Assembly (NCBI GenBank): GCA_947176715.1 | Contig: CAMWRR010000002.1 | Coordinates: 1-35,912 of the forward strand | Source: an uncultured Rikenellaceae bacterium | GTDB taxonomy: Bacteria > Bacteroidota > Bacteroidia > Bacteroidales > Rikenellaceae | Length of the DNA: 35,912 nucleotides | Direction of reading: 5' to 3' | Part shown: positions 1 through 7,522 of the stretch, in pieces | Numbering within the stretch: the stretch's first letter is position 1 | Layout of the letters: each line of letters begins with the position of its first letter | Notes under the pieces: model-generated | The model's input: the letters and a program-made list of their open reading frames with translations, nothing else | Databases searched by the model: none | What the model was told of the DNA's origin: nothing | Made by a program: the position numbers and the translations under genes

Positions 1-411
1 CGCCCGCACGGCCCAGTAACGTTCGGCCACGGGGGCGGAGTCGACGAACGGACGCAGAGAGTAGTCGCCCTCTGAACGGAGCGATGCGCACAGCCTCTCC
101 AGCATGCCGCGCAGGGTGCGGTGGTAGTCCTCGCGCATGGCATAGGAGGCCACGAGCGACCCCTCGGGGTATAACGGATAGCTCTTGGCGCACATTATCA
201 CCGTGCGTGTCCCCGGCATGAGCAACGACGGATCGAAACGCATGTCGGCATAACGCGAGAGCCACGACATCTCCCCGTAACGGCCGCGCTCCAGCCCGTC
301 GAAGAATATGTCGCGCAACCCCGCCTCCACCGCGCCGCCCGATGCGACACCGCAGAGGTCGAAGCCCGCTTCGGATGCGGCTCTCTTTATGTTGTCACGG
401 CTCAGCGACAT
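1..411 (-). CDS. queG: Epoxyqueuosine reductase QueG, N-terminal part (cut by window edge)
   Basis: The 137 visible residues match the N-terminus of QueG, the cobalamin and Fe-S enzyme that reduces epoxyqueuosine to queuosine in tRNA. Visible family features are an early FDLCGVA stretch, the DPSLLMPGTRTVI segment, SYAMREDYH, and PFVDSAPVAERYWAVRA at the cut, which corresponds to the conserved VDTAP-ERxWAxxAG motif. The start is the ATG at 409-411, followed by MSLSRDNIKRAASEAGF; no longer start fits better. The catalytic Fe-S cysteine motifs lie outside the window. It is divergent from the membrane protein at 564. No clear promoter is visible on the minus strand upstream. The identification is from remembered family motifs, not a search. 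Confidence 0.88.
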   Translation of the reverse strand, partial: MSLSRDNIKRAASEAGFDLCGVASGGAVEAGLRDIFFDGLERGRYGEMSWLSRYADMRFDPSLLMPGTRTVIMCAKSYPLYPEGSLVASYAMREDYHRTLRGMLERLCASLRSEGDYSLRPFVDSAPVAERYWAVRA

Positions 412-439
412 GACGTAACAGCGTTTACGGATAATTTAT

Positions 440-447
440 TAACTTTG
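440..447 (+). promoter_or_regulatory. Bacteroidetes -7 element TAACTTTG
   Basis: TAACTTTG fits the Bacteroidetes sigma-ABfr -7 consensus TAnnTTTG. No TTG is found at the usual distance upstream. It would give a leader of about 110 nt before the gene at 564. The leader holds small inverted repeats (ACGAACG near 452 against CGTTCGT near 531, and GGCCGT-CTCT-ACGGTC), so it may fold, but I recognise no riboswitch. Confidence 0.5.
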
Positions 448-563
448 CAAAAACGAACGCCACACCGGACCCGTTCCTAAGGATAGCCGCCTTTATCGGG
501 AGCTTGCCCCGGGGGGCCGTCTCTACGGTCGTTCGTAATTGCGAAGTTAAACAATAAAACGTT

Positions 564-1619
564 ATGAGCCAAGATCAACGCAACCTGTTGAAGAAGATCA
601 AACCGCGCGACATGATCTACCCCATCATCATAGGTTTAGGCGTGGTCGGCTACATGATATACCGCGACTTCGACCCCGAACTGTTCTCCTACTTCTCCTT
701 CTCGGCCAAGACGTTTCTATGGCTGTCGGTGGCCGTGGTGTTCATGGCCGGACGCGACATAGGCTACATAATACGCATAAAGATATTGTCCGAAGGGGCC
801 TTGACGTGGCTGCAGGCCTTTCGCGTCATAATGCTGTGGGAGTTCACCTCGGCGGTCACGCCCTCGGCCGTGGGGGGCACCAGCTTCGCCGTCATATACG
901 TGCACAAGGAGGGCATATCGGTGGGCAAAAGCTCCGCCATAGTGTTGCTCACCTCTTTCTTCGACGAGCTATATTTCATCGTCATGTTCCCCCTGATGAT
1001 AGCCCTCATAGGCTTCGACACCCTCTTCGACACAGCCGTACACGACGCCGTCACGGCCGGCATATTCGCCATAGCCCTCACGGGATATTCGCTCAAACTG
1101 GCCTATCTCGCGGTGGTATCGTACGGCCTGTTCGTCAACCCGCAAGGGCTCAGATGGCTGTTGCTCAAGATATTCCGCATAAAGCCGCTCAGGCGTTGGT
1201 ATGCGGGTGCGGTGCGCACGGGCGACGACATAGTAACAAGCTCCTACGAGCTACGCAAAAAGAATATCGCCTTCTGGTTCAAGACCATAGCTGCCACATT
1301 CCTGTCGTGGAGCTCGCGCTATCTGGTGGTCAACGCCATATTGCTCGCCTTCTTCTCCGTAGGCGACCACCTGTTGCTGTTCGCACGCCAGCTGGTGATG
1401 TGGATAATGATGTTGGTGATGCCCACCCCGGGCGGTAGCGGTTTCGCCGAATACTTCTTCAAGGAGTACCTCTCCGACTTCATACCCGTCGACCCGGCCA
1501 TAAAGCTCGGCGTGGCCGCCATGATAGCGCTGATATGGCGGCTTGTCACCTACTATCCCTATCTGGCGGTAGGCGCGATAATATTCCCGCGCTGGCTCAA
1601 ACGTAAATTCGGGGAGTAG
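564..1619 (+). CDS. Flippase-like / lysylphosphatidylglycerol synthase TM family membrane protein
   Basis: This 351-residue polytopic inner-membrane protein has about seven to eight hydrophobic segments and a basic C-terminus. The family hallmark, a Pro-Gly-Gly-x-Gly...Glu motif between late membrane segments, is present as PTPGGSGFAEYFF around residue 289. That places it in the YbhN/UPF0104 group, related to the transmembrane domain of MprF (PF03706). Such proteins are thought to move or modify lipids, but no substrate can be named here. The start at 564 follows an AT-rich stretch without a strong ribosome site, as is normal in Bacteroidetes. It is a single gene, convergent with the lipoprotein operon that ends at 1685. 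Confidence 0.85.
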   Translation: MSQDQRNLLKKIKPRDMIYPIIIGLGVVGYMIYRDFDPELFSYFSFSAKTFLWLSVAVVFMAGRDIGYIIRIKILSEGALTWLQAFRVIMLWEFTSAVTPSAVGGTSFAVIYVHKEGISVGKSSAIVLLTSFFDELYFIVMFPLMIALIGFDTLFDTAVHDAVTAGIFAIALTGYSLKLAYLAVVSYGLFVNPQGLRWLLLKIFRIKPLRRWYAGAVRTGDDIVTSSYELRKKNIAFWFKTIAATFLSWSSRYLVVNAILLAFFSVGDHLLLFARQLVMWIMMLVMPTPGGSGFAEYFFKEYLSDFIPVDPAIKLGVAAMIALIWRLVTYYPYLAVGAIIFPRWLKRKFGE

Positions 1620-1643
1620 GCGGACGCACACCGCGGCGGACAG

Positions 1644-1667
1644 AAAAAGTCCGGCTCTACGACGGAC
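1644..1667 (-). terminator. Intrinsic terminator of the minus-strand lipoprotein operon
   Basis: On the minus strand GTCCG, a nine-base loop and CGGAC form a hairpin followed directly by five T residues. It sits 18 bp beyond the stop codon of the lipoprotein gene at 1685. Confidence 0.65.
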
Positions 1668-1684
1668 CGCTTGCACTATCCGCG

Positions 1685-3559
1685 TCAAACAGATTTCGCA
1701 GGCATAGAGCTGATGCCGTATATTACCTTAGTGATCTGAAAGTTGTTAGGGGCGGCCCAATAGTCGGGCCACCGCTCTCTATATGTTTCGAGCTGTGCGT
1801 CGGGGACATATATCCTGTAATTAGCCGTATAGCTGCCGAAGCCGTCGGTGACGGGGAATACCCCGCTGCCGAGCGTGGCCGGGGTCTCGGCCGGACACAG
1901 GACGCTCTCTAACGCGAAGCATCTGTTGAACGCGTTAGCGCCTATCGACTCGAGTCGCGTACCCAAGGTTACGCTCTTCAAACCGGAACAATGGGAGAAA
2001 ACCTGCTTCTCTATCACGGTTACCGCGTCGGGAATATCTATGCTCTCCAACGCATAACAACGGATAAAGGCATTGTAGCCTATATTTTTGAGCCCCTCAG
2101 GCAATCTAACCTCACGGAGCGCTCTGCAGTCGGCGAAGGTGTTGCCCTCTATGGTCTCTACCCTGTCGCCTGCGAATATCGCCCTTTTAAGCGGAGAGGT
2201 GCCCGCGCCGCTACCGGCGAATGCAGAGATGCCCAACCGCTCTACATTAGCCGGTATGGTTATCTCCGCCATATTCGTTTGCAGGAATGCGGCATCGCCG
2301 ATAGATACGAGGCTCTCCGGCAGTGTTACCGCCTCTATGGCGCTGTTGTTGAATGCGTTGTCGCCTATCGTTACGACACCTTCGGGGATGGCGATGCTAC
2401 GTATCTCCGTGTCGCCTATGAACGCGTTCGGCACCACTGCGGTCATTGTGCCCGCATAGCCCCATCGTCCCTTGCCGGTGGCGGGGTCGTAGGAGCTGAA
2501 CTCGTCGAAGTATTCGTACTCGCCACTGAAACGCGGGGTGCCGTATCGGGTGCTCCAAGCTATCTGCCGGGTGGCGGTGTACTCTATGTATCTCACCTGT
2601 CGGACAACCAATTTGCGGATGATAGTGCGCACATCGTCCGAGACGAGTACCAGTATCACGCACTCGGGGTCGCTTACGGCCGCCGGGGTGTCGGGCGCGG
2701 ATATGGATATCTTGCACCCGGCTCTGTCCACCGTTGCCTTGTAGCCGCCGCCTGCGATGCACTCCACGGCCGTCACCGCGTTCATCGGGTCGGTCAGACG
2801 GTAGCTCACCTCTGTCGTTGTTCCGGGGCCGCAATAGAACGACAGCTCTCTGACCACCTCTTCGCCCGAGACGAACACGAGGTCGAAACTGTTGTCGTAG
2901 CACGGCAGCTCTACACGCTCGCCGTCCCGGGTCAACGTCAGCACGAGGCGACCCGGGTCGGAGACGTCTATATCGCAATAGGCGGACTCTTTGGCCCCTT
3001 CCGCCTCTTCCGGGCTTTCAGCCACCGGCCTCAACCGGTGCCATGTCTCTTTACCGTCGCAGGATATGTACCAGTAGCCGTCGTCTATATCCAGCCTCGG
3101 CGTGGCATCCGCAGGCTCGGACCGCACCGCTATGCGCTTATCGCTGTCGGTGAGCCACTGGCCGTCGAGCGTCCAGTAATATACGCCGTCGCTGTCTTGC
3201 CGTACGCCTATCACGGGAGTGGTGGCGTGGAGTCCGTCCGCTCCGTGGTATATCATGGCCGGACGGCTCTCTGCAAAGGTGATGGCGTAACCTGTCGTCT
3301 CGCCGTTTTTCACCACCGGCACGGTACCGGTCACGTAGTCGCCGCGGGTAGATGCCTCTACCATAACACGCAAAGAGGCCGCATTGGTGTTCATGCGGGC
3401 GCACCACTCCAGAGGGAGGGACATGTCGTACGACGGCGTGTCGGGAGCCTTCTCCACGTCACTCTCCGCGCTCCTGTTCCACATGGCTATCTCGTCGTAC
3501 TTGGTGCAGGAGGCTAACGACAGCAACCCTATAATGGTAAACGTAATGATCTTTCTCAT
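1685..3559 (-). CDS. DUF4988 / leucine-rich-repeat (BspA-type) surface lipoprotein
   Basis: This is a 624-residue predicted lipoprotein. The N-terminus is a signal peptide ending in the lipobox LASC (Cys about residue 18). Residues about 60-190 match the Bacteroidetes DUF4988 pattern: a GYAITFAESRPAMIYHGADG-like segment, then GVRQDSDGVYYWTLDGQWL and DGYWYISCDGKETWHRL. A beta-sandwich-like middle follows. Residues about 360-600 are tandem BspA-type LRR_5 repeats (I-x-I-P-x-x-V-x-x-I-G-x-x-A-F-x-x-C pattern). BspA-type repeats often mediate adhesion or host binding; that role is inferred. It lies 12 bp after the barrel gene at 3572-4213 and is almost surely co-transcribed with it. Its expression may depend on the promoter segment at 4307-4471. 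Confidence 0.85.
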   Translation of the reverse strand: MRKIITFTIIGLLSLASCTKYDEIAMWNRSAESDVEKAPDTPSYDMSLPLEWCARMNTNAASLRVMVEASTRGDYVTGTVPVVKNGETTGYAITFAESRPAMIYHGADGLHATTPVIGVRQDSDGVYYWTLDGQWLTDSDKRIAVRSEPADATPRLDIDDGYWYISCDGKETWHRLRPVAESPEEAEGAKESAYCDIDVSDPGRLVLTLTRDGERVELPCYDNSFDLVFVSGEEVVRELSFYCGPGTTTEVSYRLTDPMNAVTAVECIAGGGYKATVDRAGCKISISAPDTPAAVSDPECVILVLVSDDVRTIIRKLVVRQVRYIEYTATRQIAWSTRYGTPRFSGEYEYFDEFSSYDPATGKGRWGYAGTMTAVVPNAFIGDTEIRSIAIPEGVVTIGDNAFNNSAIEAVTLPESLVSIGDAAFLQTNMAEITIPANVERLGISAFAGSGAGTSPLKRAIFAGDRVETIEGNTFADCRALREVRLPEGLKNIGYNAFIRCYALESIDIPDAVTVIEKQVFSHCSGLKSVTLGTRLESIGANAFNRCFALESVLCPAETPATLGSGVFPVTDGFGSYTANYRIYVPDAQLETYRERWPDYWAAPNNFQITKVIYGISSMPAKSV

Positions 3560-3571
3560 GGCCTATAGATG

Positions 3572-4213
3572 TTAAAAAATGATCCCCGCCCTGACTACGA
3601 AGCAACGGTTGCGCACATGTCTGTAACCCACCTTGTCGCTGCCCTCTCCGTACATCGTGTCGGTTTTGTCTATGTCTATGAATCCCATTCCGTAATCGGC
3701 CCCTATGACGAAGCGGCCCACCGCGGCATCTGCCCCGCACATAAAGCCCGTGTCGTGACGCGAGAAGCCGCCCCTTTTGCCGAATATAGGCACCGTGGTG
3801 TCGCCCGCCTTGCGTTTTCCGCCCACACCCACCGCATAATATAGCCCGGCGAAGGGTATCAGCGAGAGGTTTCGGGTTACGGCCACGGTGTAGTCTACGG
3901 CCACGGGTATCTGTATGTAGCGCATGGTGGTGCGGCTGTCGTCGAATCCGCTTATCTCATACCCCTTGCTTATGAAGCTCGCGCCGGTACGCAGATGCAA
4001 CGGCAACCGTCCGGTCAGCCTTATCCTGTCGGTGACGCCCGCTTCGTACCCGGACCTTGCAGACGACCTCAGCCCGCATGAGGTGACCCACGAGACGCAA
4101 TACCCGGCATGCCCGCCAACTATGTTGAGTCTGACGGAGTCGGCACCCTTATGTGCATAGACGCTTCCGACGGCCGATGTGCTGACAAGTAAAAACAATA
4201 TGATCCTTTTCAT
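3572..4213 (-). CDS. Porin-family outer-membrane beta-barrel protein
   Basis: The 213-residue product has a signal peptide (MKRIILFLLVSTSAVGSVYA) and alternating hydrophobic and polar residues of a small eight-stranded barrel. It resembles the OMP_b-brl_2 family common in Bacteroidetes: a GFMCGADAAVG-like glycine-rich strand, a YIQIPVAVDY strand and a C-terminal strand ending in Phe. No enzymatic residues are seen. It is the first gene of a two-gene minus-strand operon with the LRR lipoprotein. I see no TAnnTTTG promoter facing it between 4214 and 4537 on the minus strand; the only consensus promoter in that gap faces the other way (4418-4448). Confidence 0.8.
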   Translation of the reverse strand: MKRIILFLLVSTSAVGSVYAHKGADSVRLNIVGGHAGYCVSWVTSCGLRSSARSGYEAGVTDRIRLTGRLPLHLRTGASFISKGYEISGFDDSRTTMRYIQIPVAVDYTVAVTRNLSLIPFAGLYYAVGVGGKRKAGDTTVPIFGKRGGFSRHDTGFMCGADAAVGRFVIGADYGMGFIDIDKTDTMYGEGSDKVGYRHVRNRCFVVRAGIIF

Positions 4214-4306
4214 TCCTGATAAATCGTTACACGTTATTGCGACCGACGCAAGCCCGACATTGCATTTTGCAGAGGCGTTATCATCGTAATGTGCGGCAGT
4301 CGTCTT

Positions 4307-4471
4307 GTTTAAACGTTCCTTTTAACGCCATAAGCGGATAATGGAGCGTATAAAGCCGTGTGGTAACGTAAACGGAGCGGTGCAATCGTTTGACTGCGAT
4401 AAATATAGATGACAGACTTGCACAAGTGTCAGATATAATGTACATTTGTGGATGTAAACCAACGTATAAAC
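4307..4471. repeat. Candidate invertible promoter segment bounded by imperfect inverted repeats
   Basis: The left arm at 4307-4322 (GTTTAAACGTTCCTTT) and the reverse complement of the right arm at 4456-4471 (AAACCAACGTATAAAC) agree at 13 of 16 positions: GTTTA, then ACGTT, then TTT are shared. The 133-bp interior contains the consensus promoter at 4418-4448. A serine recombinase gene lies on the right. Inversion would place the -7 element at about 4330-4337 facing the barrel/lipoprotein operon, some 110 nt from its start. That the segment inverts is inference; the arms are shorter and less perfect than in the best known Bacteroides switches. Confidence 0.4.
4418..4448 (+). promoter_or_regulatory. 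Consensus Bacteroidetes promoter facing away from the surface operon
   Basis: TTG at 4418-4420, a 20-bp spacer and TACATTTG at 4441-4448 make a full-consensus promoter. Downstream on the same strand there is no gene, only the 3' end of the recombinase in antisense. A five-base inverted repeat (ACTTG-CA-CAAGT) overlaps the TTG. Confidence 0.7.
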
Positions 4472-4480
4472 GTTACACGA

Positions 4481-4511
4481 AGCCCTCCAAGACAGCCTCG
4501 CGGGAGGGTTT
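4481..4511. terminator. Hairpin between promoter segment and recombinase 3' end
   Basis: CCCTCC (4483-4488) pairs with GGAGGG (4503-4508) around a 14-base loop. It lies just beyond the recombinase stop on the minus strand, and about 25 nt after the start of any transcript from the promoter at 4418. The T-runs are only three long, so it is a weak candidate for either direction. Confidence 0.35.
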
Positions 4512-4537
4512 AAGCCGGGGGCGGTGCGCCCCTCTTT

Positions 4538-5203
4538 TCAGGCCTTTGTCCGTCCGTTTCCCGACCGGCTTCGTCTCAGCTTCTCTTTCCTGTCCAGCGC
4601 CATCTGTACGGATGGGTACATGGCTCTGAATTTGGCGAACGTATCGCGCGACAGGTCGAAGTGTCGGCAGATGTCGTTTACCGATCGCCCCCGGTTAAGC
4701 ATCGCTATAACGGCATGACGGTTCTCTATAAGTATATTGGTCTTGGTGTAGCTGCCGTGGCGACGACCCAACACCACCCCCTCGGCACGTCGCAGGGCCA
4801 ACGCCTCACGGGTGCGCATGGAGATGAGGTTGCGCTCTATCTCCGCGACAAGCCCGAAAGCGAAGCACAATACCTTGCTGTTGATGGTGTTGTCGAACGA
4901 ATAGCCCTCCTTGGTGGTGTAGAGGTTTATGCCGCGCTCCAGACATTTGCCCATAATGGCCATTATATCGGTGAGCGTTCTGCTCAGGCGCGAAATCTCC
5001 GTGACAATCAGCGTGTCGTCTTTGCCGAGAGTGCGTAACAGCGCCCCCAATTTACGGTCGCGTTCGCTCTTCCGGCCGCTGGCGACCTCAGTGACCCACC
5101 GGTTTACGACGAGTTTTCTGCTTTCGGCAAAACGCCTGATTTCATCCTGTTGGTTGGCAGGGTGTTGTCTCTCCGTGCTGACGCGTAAATAACCTATTGT
5201 CAT
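4538..5203 (-). CDS. Serine recombinase, resolvase/invertase family
   Basis: This is a 221-residue site-specific recombinase of the resolvase/invertase type. It has the nucleophile motif YLRVSTERQ (Ser9), the LIVTEISRLSRT stretch carrying catalytic arginines, an E-helix region (FAFGLVAEIERNLISMRTREAL) and a C-terminal helix-turn-helix (VNDICRHFDLSRDTFAKFR, about residues 175-195). I chose the ATG at 5201-5203 (MTIGYLRVS) because family members begin directly at this strand; a longer in-frame start at 5230 adds nine unconserved residues. The closest known functional class is small DNA invertases such as Hin/Gin and the Bacteroides Mpi promoter invertase. The neighbouring inverted repeats around a promoter fit a local target. 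A hairpin (CGGGGC/GCCCCG at 5223-5240) lies just upstream of the start. Confidence 0.9.
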   Translation of the reverse strand: MTIGYLRVSTERQHPANQQDEIRRFAESRKLVVNRWVTEVASGRKSERDRKLGALLRTLGKDDTLIVTEISRLSRTLTDIMAIMGKCLERGINLYTTKEGYSFDNTINSKVLCFAFGLVAEIERNLISMRTREALALRRAEGVVLGRRHGSYTKTNILIENRHAVIAMLNRGRSVNDICRHFDLSRDTFAKFRAMYPSVQMALDRKEKLRRSRSGNGRTKA

Positions 5204-5349
5204 GTGTTGATTGTGTTTTAACCGGGGCAACGGCGCCCCGTACGGTAAAGGTAAGGGTTATATGCCCGGAGACGGGGGCGGAGACAGGATATGGCGGCAC
5301 GGTATCTGAAAGTTTGGGACGATACGGACGTTTTGGTCCGATTTTTAGT

Positions 5350-5357
5350 TATATTTG
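5350..5357 (+). promoter_or_regulatory. recN promoter -7 element TATATTTG
   Basis: TATATTTG lies 18 bp before the recN ATG, giving a very short leader. No well-placed TTG is seen. It supports the internal ATG at 5375 as the start rather than an upstream in-frame ATG at 5291, which would lie ahead of this promoter. Confidence 0.6.
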
Positions 5358-5374
5358 CCTGTTCGATTTCAGCT

Positions 5375-7033
5375 ATGATAACTACGCTTCATATAGAGAA
5401 TTACGTATTGATAGACCGTCTCGACCTCCGTTTCGAGAGCGGTCTGAACATAATAACCGGCGAGACCGGTGCAGGAAAATCGATACTGCTCGGGGCCATA
5501 GGTATGCTCACCGGTGCCCGTACCGACAGTTCGGCGGTGAAGAACGGCGCCACCACATGCGTGATAGAGGCCGAGTTCGAGGTGTCTGATTACGACCTTA
5601 AACCGCTGTTCGAGGAGTACGACCTCGACTACGACGACACCATGACGGTAAGGCGCGTGATAACGGTGCAGGGCAAGAGCCGCAGCTACATCAACGATCT
5701 GCCTGTGACGCTCGCACAGCTCAAGACCATAGGCGAGCGGCTCATCGACATCCATTCGCAACACCAGACCCTGTTGCTCGGCGACGGCGGCTTCCAGATG
5801 GACGTGGTCGATTGCGTGGCCGGTAACGACGATCTGCTCGCCGATTATCGCGAGGCTATGTCGGCGGTGAGAGCGGTGCGCGCCCGGCGCGATGCCGCCG
5901 CCGAGGAGTTGGCGCAGGCACGGCGCGACGAGGAGTTCATGCGTTACCAGTACGAACAGCTCGACGAGGCCAAGTTACAGCCGGGAGAGAAAGAGGAGCT
6001 GGAGGCTCAGGAGGCGGTGCTGGCCAACGCCACAGAGATAAAGGAGGCGTTATGGAGCTCGTGCGCGTTGCTCGACGGCGATGCGGAGGAGAACATCCTC
6101 ACCTCGCTCCGCAAGATAGAGGGCTCGTTGGAGTCCATATCGGAACATTCGCCCGAGGTGGCGGCCATAGCCGAACGTGTGTCGTCGTCGTATTACGAGC
6201 TAAAGGATATATGCGAGGAGCTGTCGTCGCTGGACGAGGAGATAGCGGCCGACCCCGCCGAGCTGGAGCGGGTGCAGTCGAGGCTGGACAAGATATACAC
6301 CCTCGAGAAGAAACACCGCGTGGAGGGGGTGGAGCCGCTGATAGAGTTGCGCGACTCGCTGGCGGCCAAGCTCTCGCTGATAGAGGGCAGCGACGAGAGT
6401 ATCGCCGAGTTGGATGCCGAGCTGGCCGCACTCACCGACAAGGCCCGCTCCATAGCCGCGGAGCTCGGCTCAAGACGTTCCGCCGTGGTGGAGCGCATAC
6501 GCGAGAATGTGTTGTCGCAGCTGGCACAGTTGGGCATGGAGGGGGCGCGTCTTACGATAGAGCTCCGCCATGTGGACGAGCTTCTGCCCAACGGCTCCGA
6601 CACCATAGAGTTTCTCTTCTCGGCCAACAAGGGGGGGCATCTCGAACGCATAGCCAAGGTGGCGTCCGGCGGCGAGATGTCGCGCCTGATGCTGGCCCTC
6701 AAATCGCTCATGGCCTCGCACCGAAGCCTGCCCACCGTCATATTCGACGAGATAGACACCGGCGTATCGGGCTCCGTGGCCGACAAGATGGGCGAGATAA
6801 TGGAGCGTCTGGGAGCCGGCAAGCAGATTATCAACATCACACACCTGCCGCAGGTGGCCGCCAAAGGTGCGCACCACTTCTACGTGTACAAGTCCGACAA
6901 AGAGGGCACCACCGTCACCGTAATAAGAAAACTAACCGACGAGGAGCGGGTAGACAAGATAGCCGAGATGCTCAGCGCCAGCCGCGTGACCGACGCCGCA
7001 AGAAGACAGGCGCGGGAGTTGCTGGGGAGGTAA
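5375..7033 (+). CDS. recN: DNA repair protein RecN
   Basis: RecN is an SMC-like ATPase that acts early in double-strand-break repair. The 552-residue length matches the usual 550-560. Walker A is GETGAGKS at about residues 29-36. A long coiled-coil middle rich in Glu, Arg and Ala follows (about 150-370). The ABC signature ASGGEMSRLMLALK and Walker B TVIFDEIDTGVSG come near the C-terminus, followed by the NITHLPQVAAKG histidine-loop segment. The start MITTLHIENYVLIDRL is the standard RecN N-terminus. It is a single gene with its own promoter; the next gene downstream is nearly 500 bp away. Confidence 0.97.
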   Translation: MITTLHIENYVLIDRLDLRFESGLNIITGETGAGKSILLGAIGMLTGARTDSSAVKNGATTCVIEAEFEVSDYDLKPLFEEYDLDYDDTMTVRRVITVQGKSRSYINDLPVTLAQLKTIGERLIDIHSQHQTLLLGDGGFQMDVVDCVAGNDDLLADYREAMSAVRAVRARRDAAAEELAQARRDEEFMRYQYEQLDEAKLQPGEKEELEAQEAVLANATEIKEALWSSCALLDGDAEENILTSLRKIEGSLESISEHSPEVAAIAERVSSSYYELKDICEELSSLDEEIAADPAELERVQSRLDKIYTLEKKHRVEGVEPLIELRDSLAAKLSLIEGSDESIAELDAELAALTDKARSIAAELGSRRSAVVERIRENVLSQLAQLGMEGARLTIELRHVDELLPNGSDTIEFLFSANKGGHLERIAKVASGGEMSRLMLALKSLMASHRSLPTVIFDEIDTGVSGSVADKMGEIMERLGAGKQIINITHLPQVAAKGAHHFYVYKSDKEGTTVTVIRKLTDEERVDKIAEMLSASRVTDAARRQARELLGR

Positions 7034-7202
7034 CCGCTTTACCGTCTTCTCGACAGAGGCGACTCTCCCCTAACGGGACAACAGTCACAGGGCAACTATT
7101 CAGCCCAAAGCCGGTAAAATACATAGTGGCACGAGAGTGCGGATGGCCGCGCCTTACCTGCGGATTGCCTTATAAACAATATACGACCACACAGCTTAGT
7201 TT

Positions 7203-7290
7203 GCGGGCCTCCGTGGGGGAAGTGTTTCGGCCCACAGCGAGGCATGCCCACCGCGAGGTATGCCCACCGCGAGGTGCGGTCCGCTCGGCC
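7203..7290. repeat. GC-rich hairpin repeat with 16-bp tandem duplication
   Basis: This lies in the roughly 380-bp gap between recN and the next promoter, where I see no gene. GCCTC (7207-7211) pairs with GAGGC (7239-7243), with an inner GTGGG/CCCAC stem. It is followed by a perfect tandem copy of ATGCCCACCGCGAGGT (7244-7259 and 7260-7275). The 14 bases at 7272-7285 recur inverted at 16985-16998, and the 5' part recurs at 35864. It looks like a dispersed intergenic repeat family. Confidence 0.6.
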
Positions 7291-7411
7291 ACTGTATCGC
7301 ATTTCGGGGGACGAGGGGACGGCTATTGTGTTCGATGGCCCTCGCTGACACTCGGAGCGCATATCGCGACGGATATAATTTTGCCGGACGGCAATAGATT
7401 CTCTCTTTCGG

Positions 7412-7442
7412 TTGTATTTTCCATCCTTATTTAGTATCTTTA
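7412..7442 (+). promoter_or_regulatory. Promoter of the AspT/YidE-like transporter
   Basis: TTG (7412-7414), 20-bp spacer, TATCTTTA (7435-7442): one mismatch to TAnnTTTG. The predicted leader is about 70 nt. Confidence 0.6.
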
Positions 7443-7522
7443 TCACTTCGTTTCTTCGATTTTAACACATAAGTAGCTGATTCGCGTCTATTTACCGCGA
7501 TGAGGCGATAAACAGTCTGATT

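Noticed and set aside
1991-3517. A 508-codon open frame on the plus strand opposite the LRR lipoprotein
   Set aside because: Antisense shadow of a repeat-rich GC-biased gene; its residues are rich in Arg, His, Tyr and Gly with no fold pattern, while the minus-strand frame has signal peptide, DUF4988 and LRR motifs.
4225-4480. Direct repeats CGTTACACG (4225 and 4471) and CGTATAAA (4347 and 4463) as recombination sites
   Set aside because: They are short and in direct, not inverted, orientation; the inverted pair at 4307 and 4456 explains an invertible promoter better.
5291-5377. An upstream recN start adding 28 residues
   Set aside because: It precedes the TATATTTG -7 element and the added residues are not part of RecN, which begins with MITTLHIENY.
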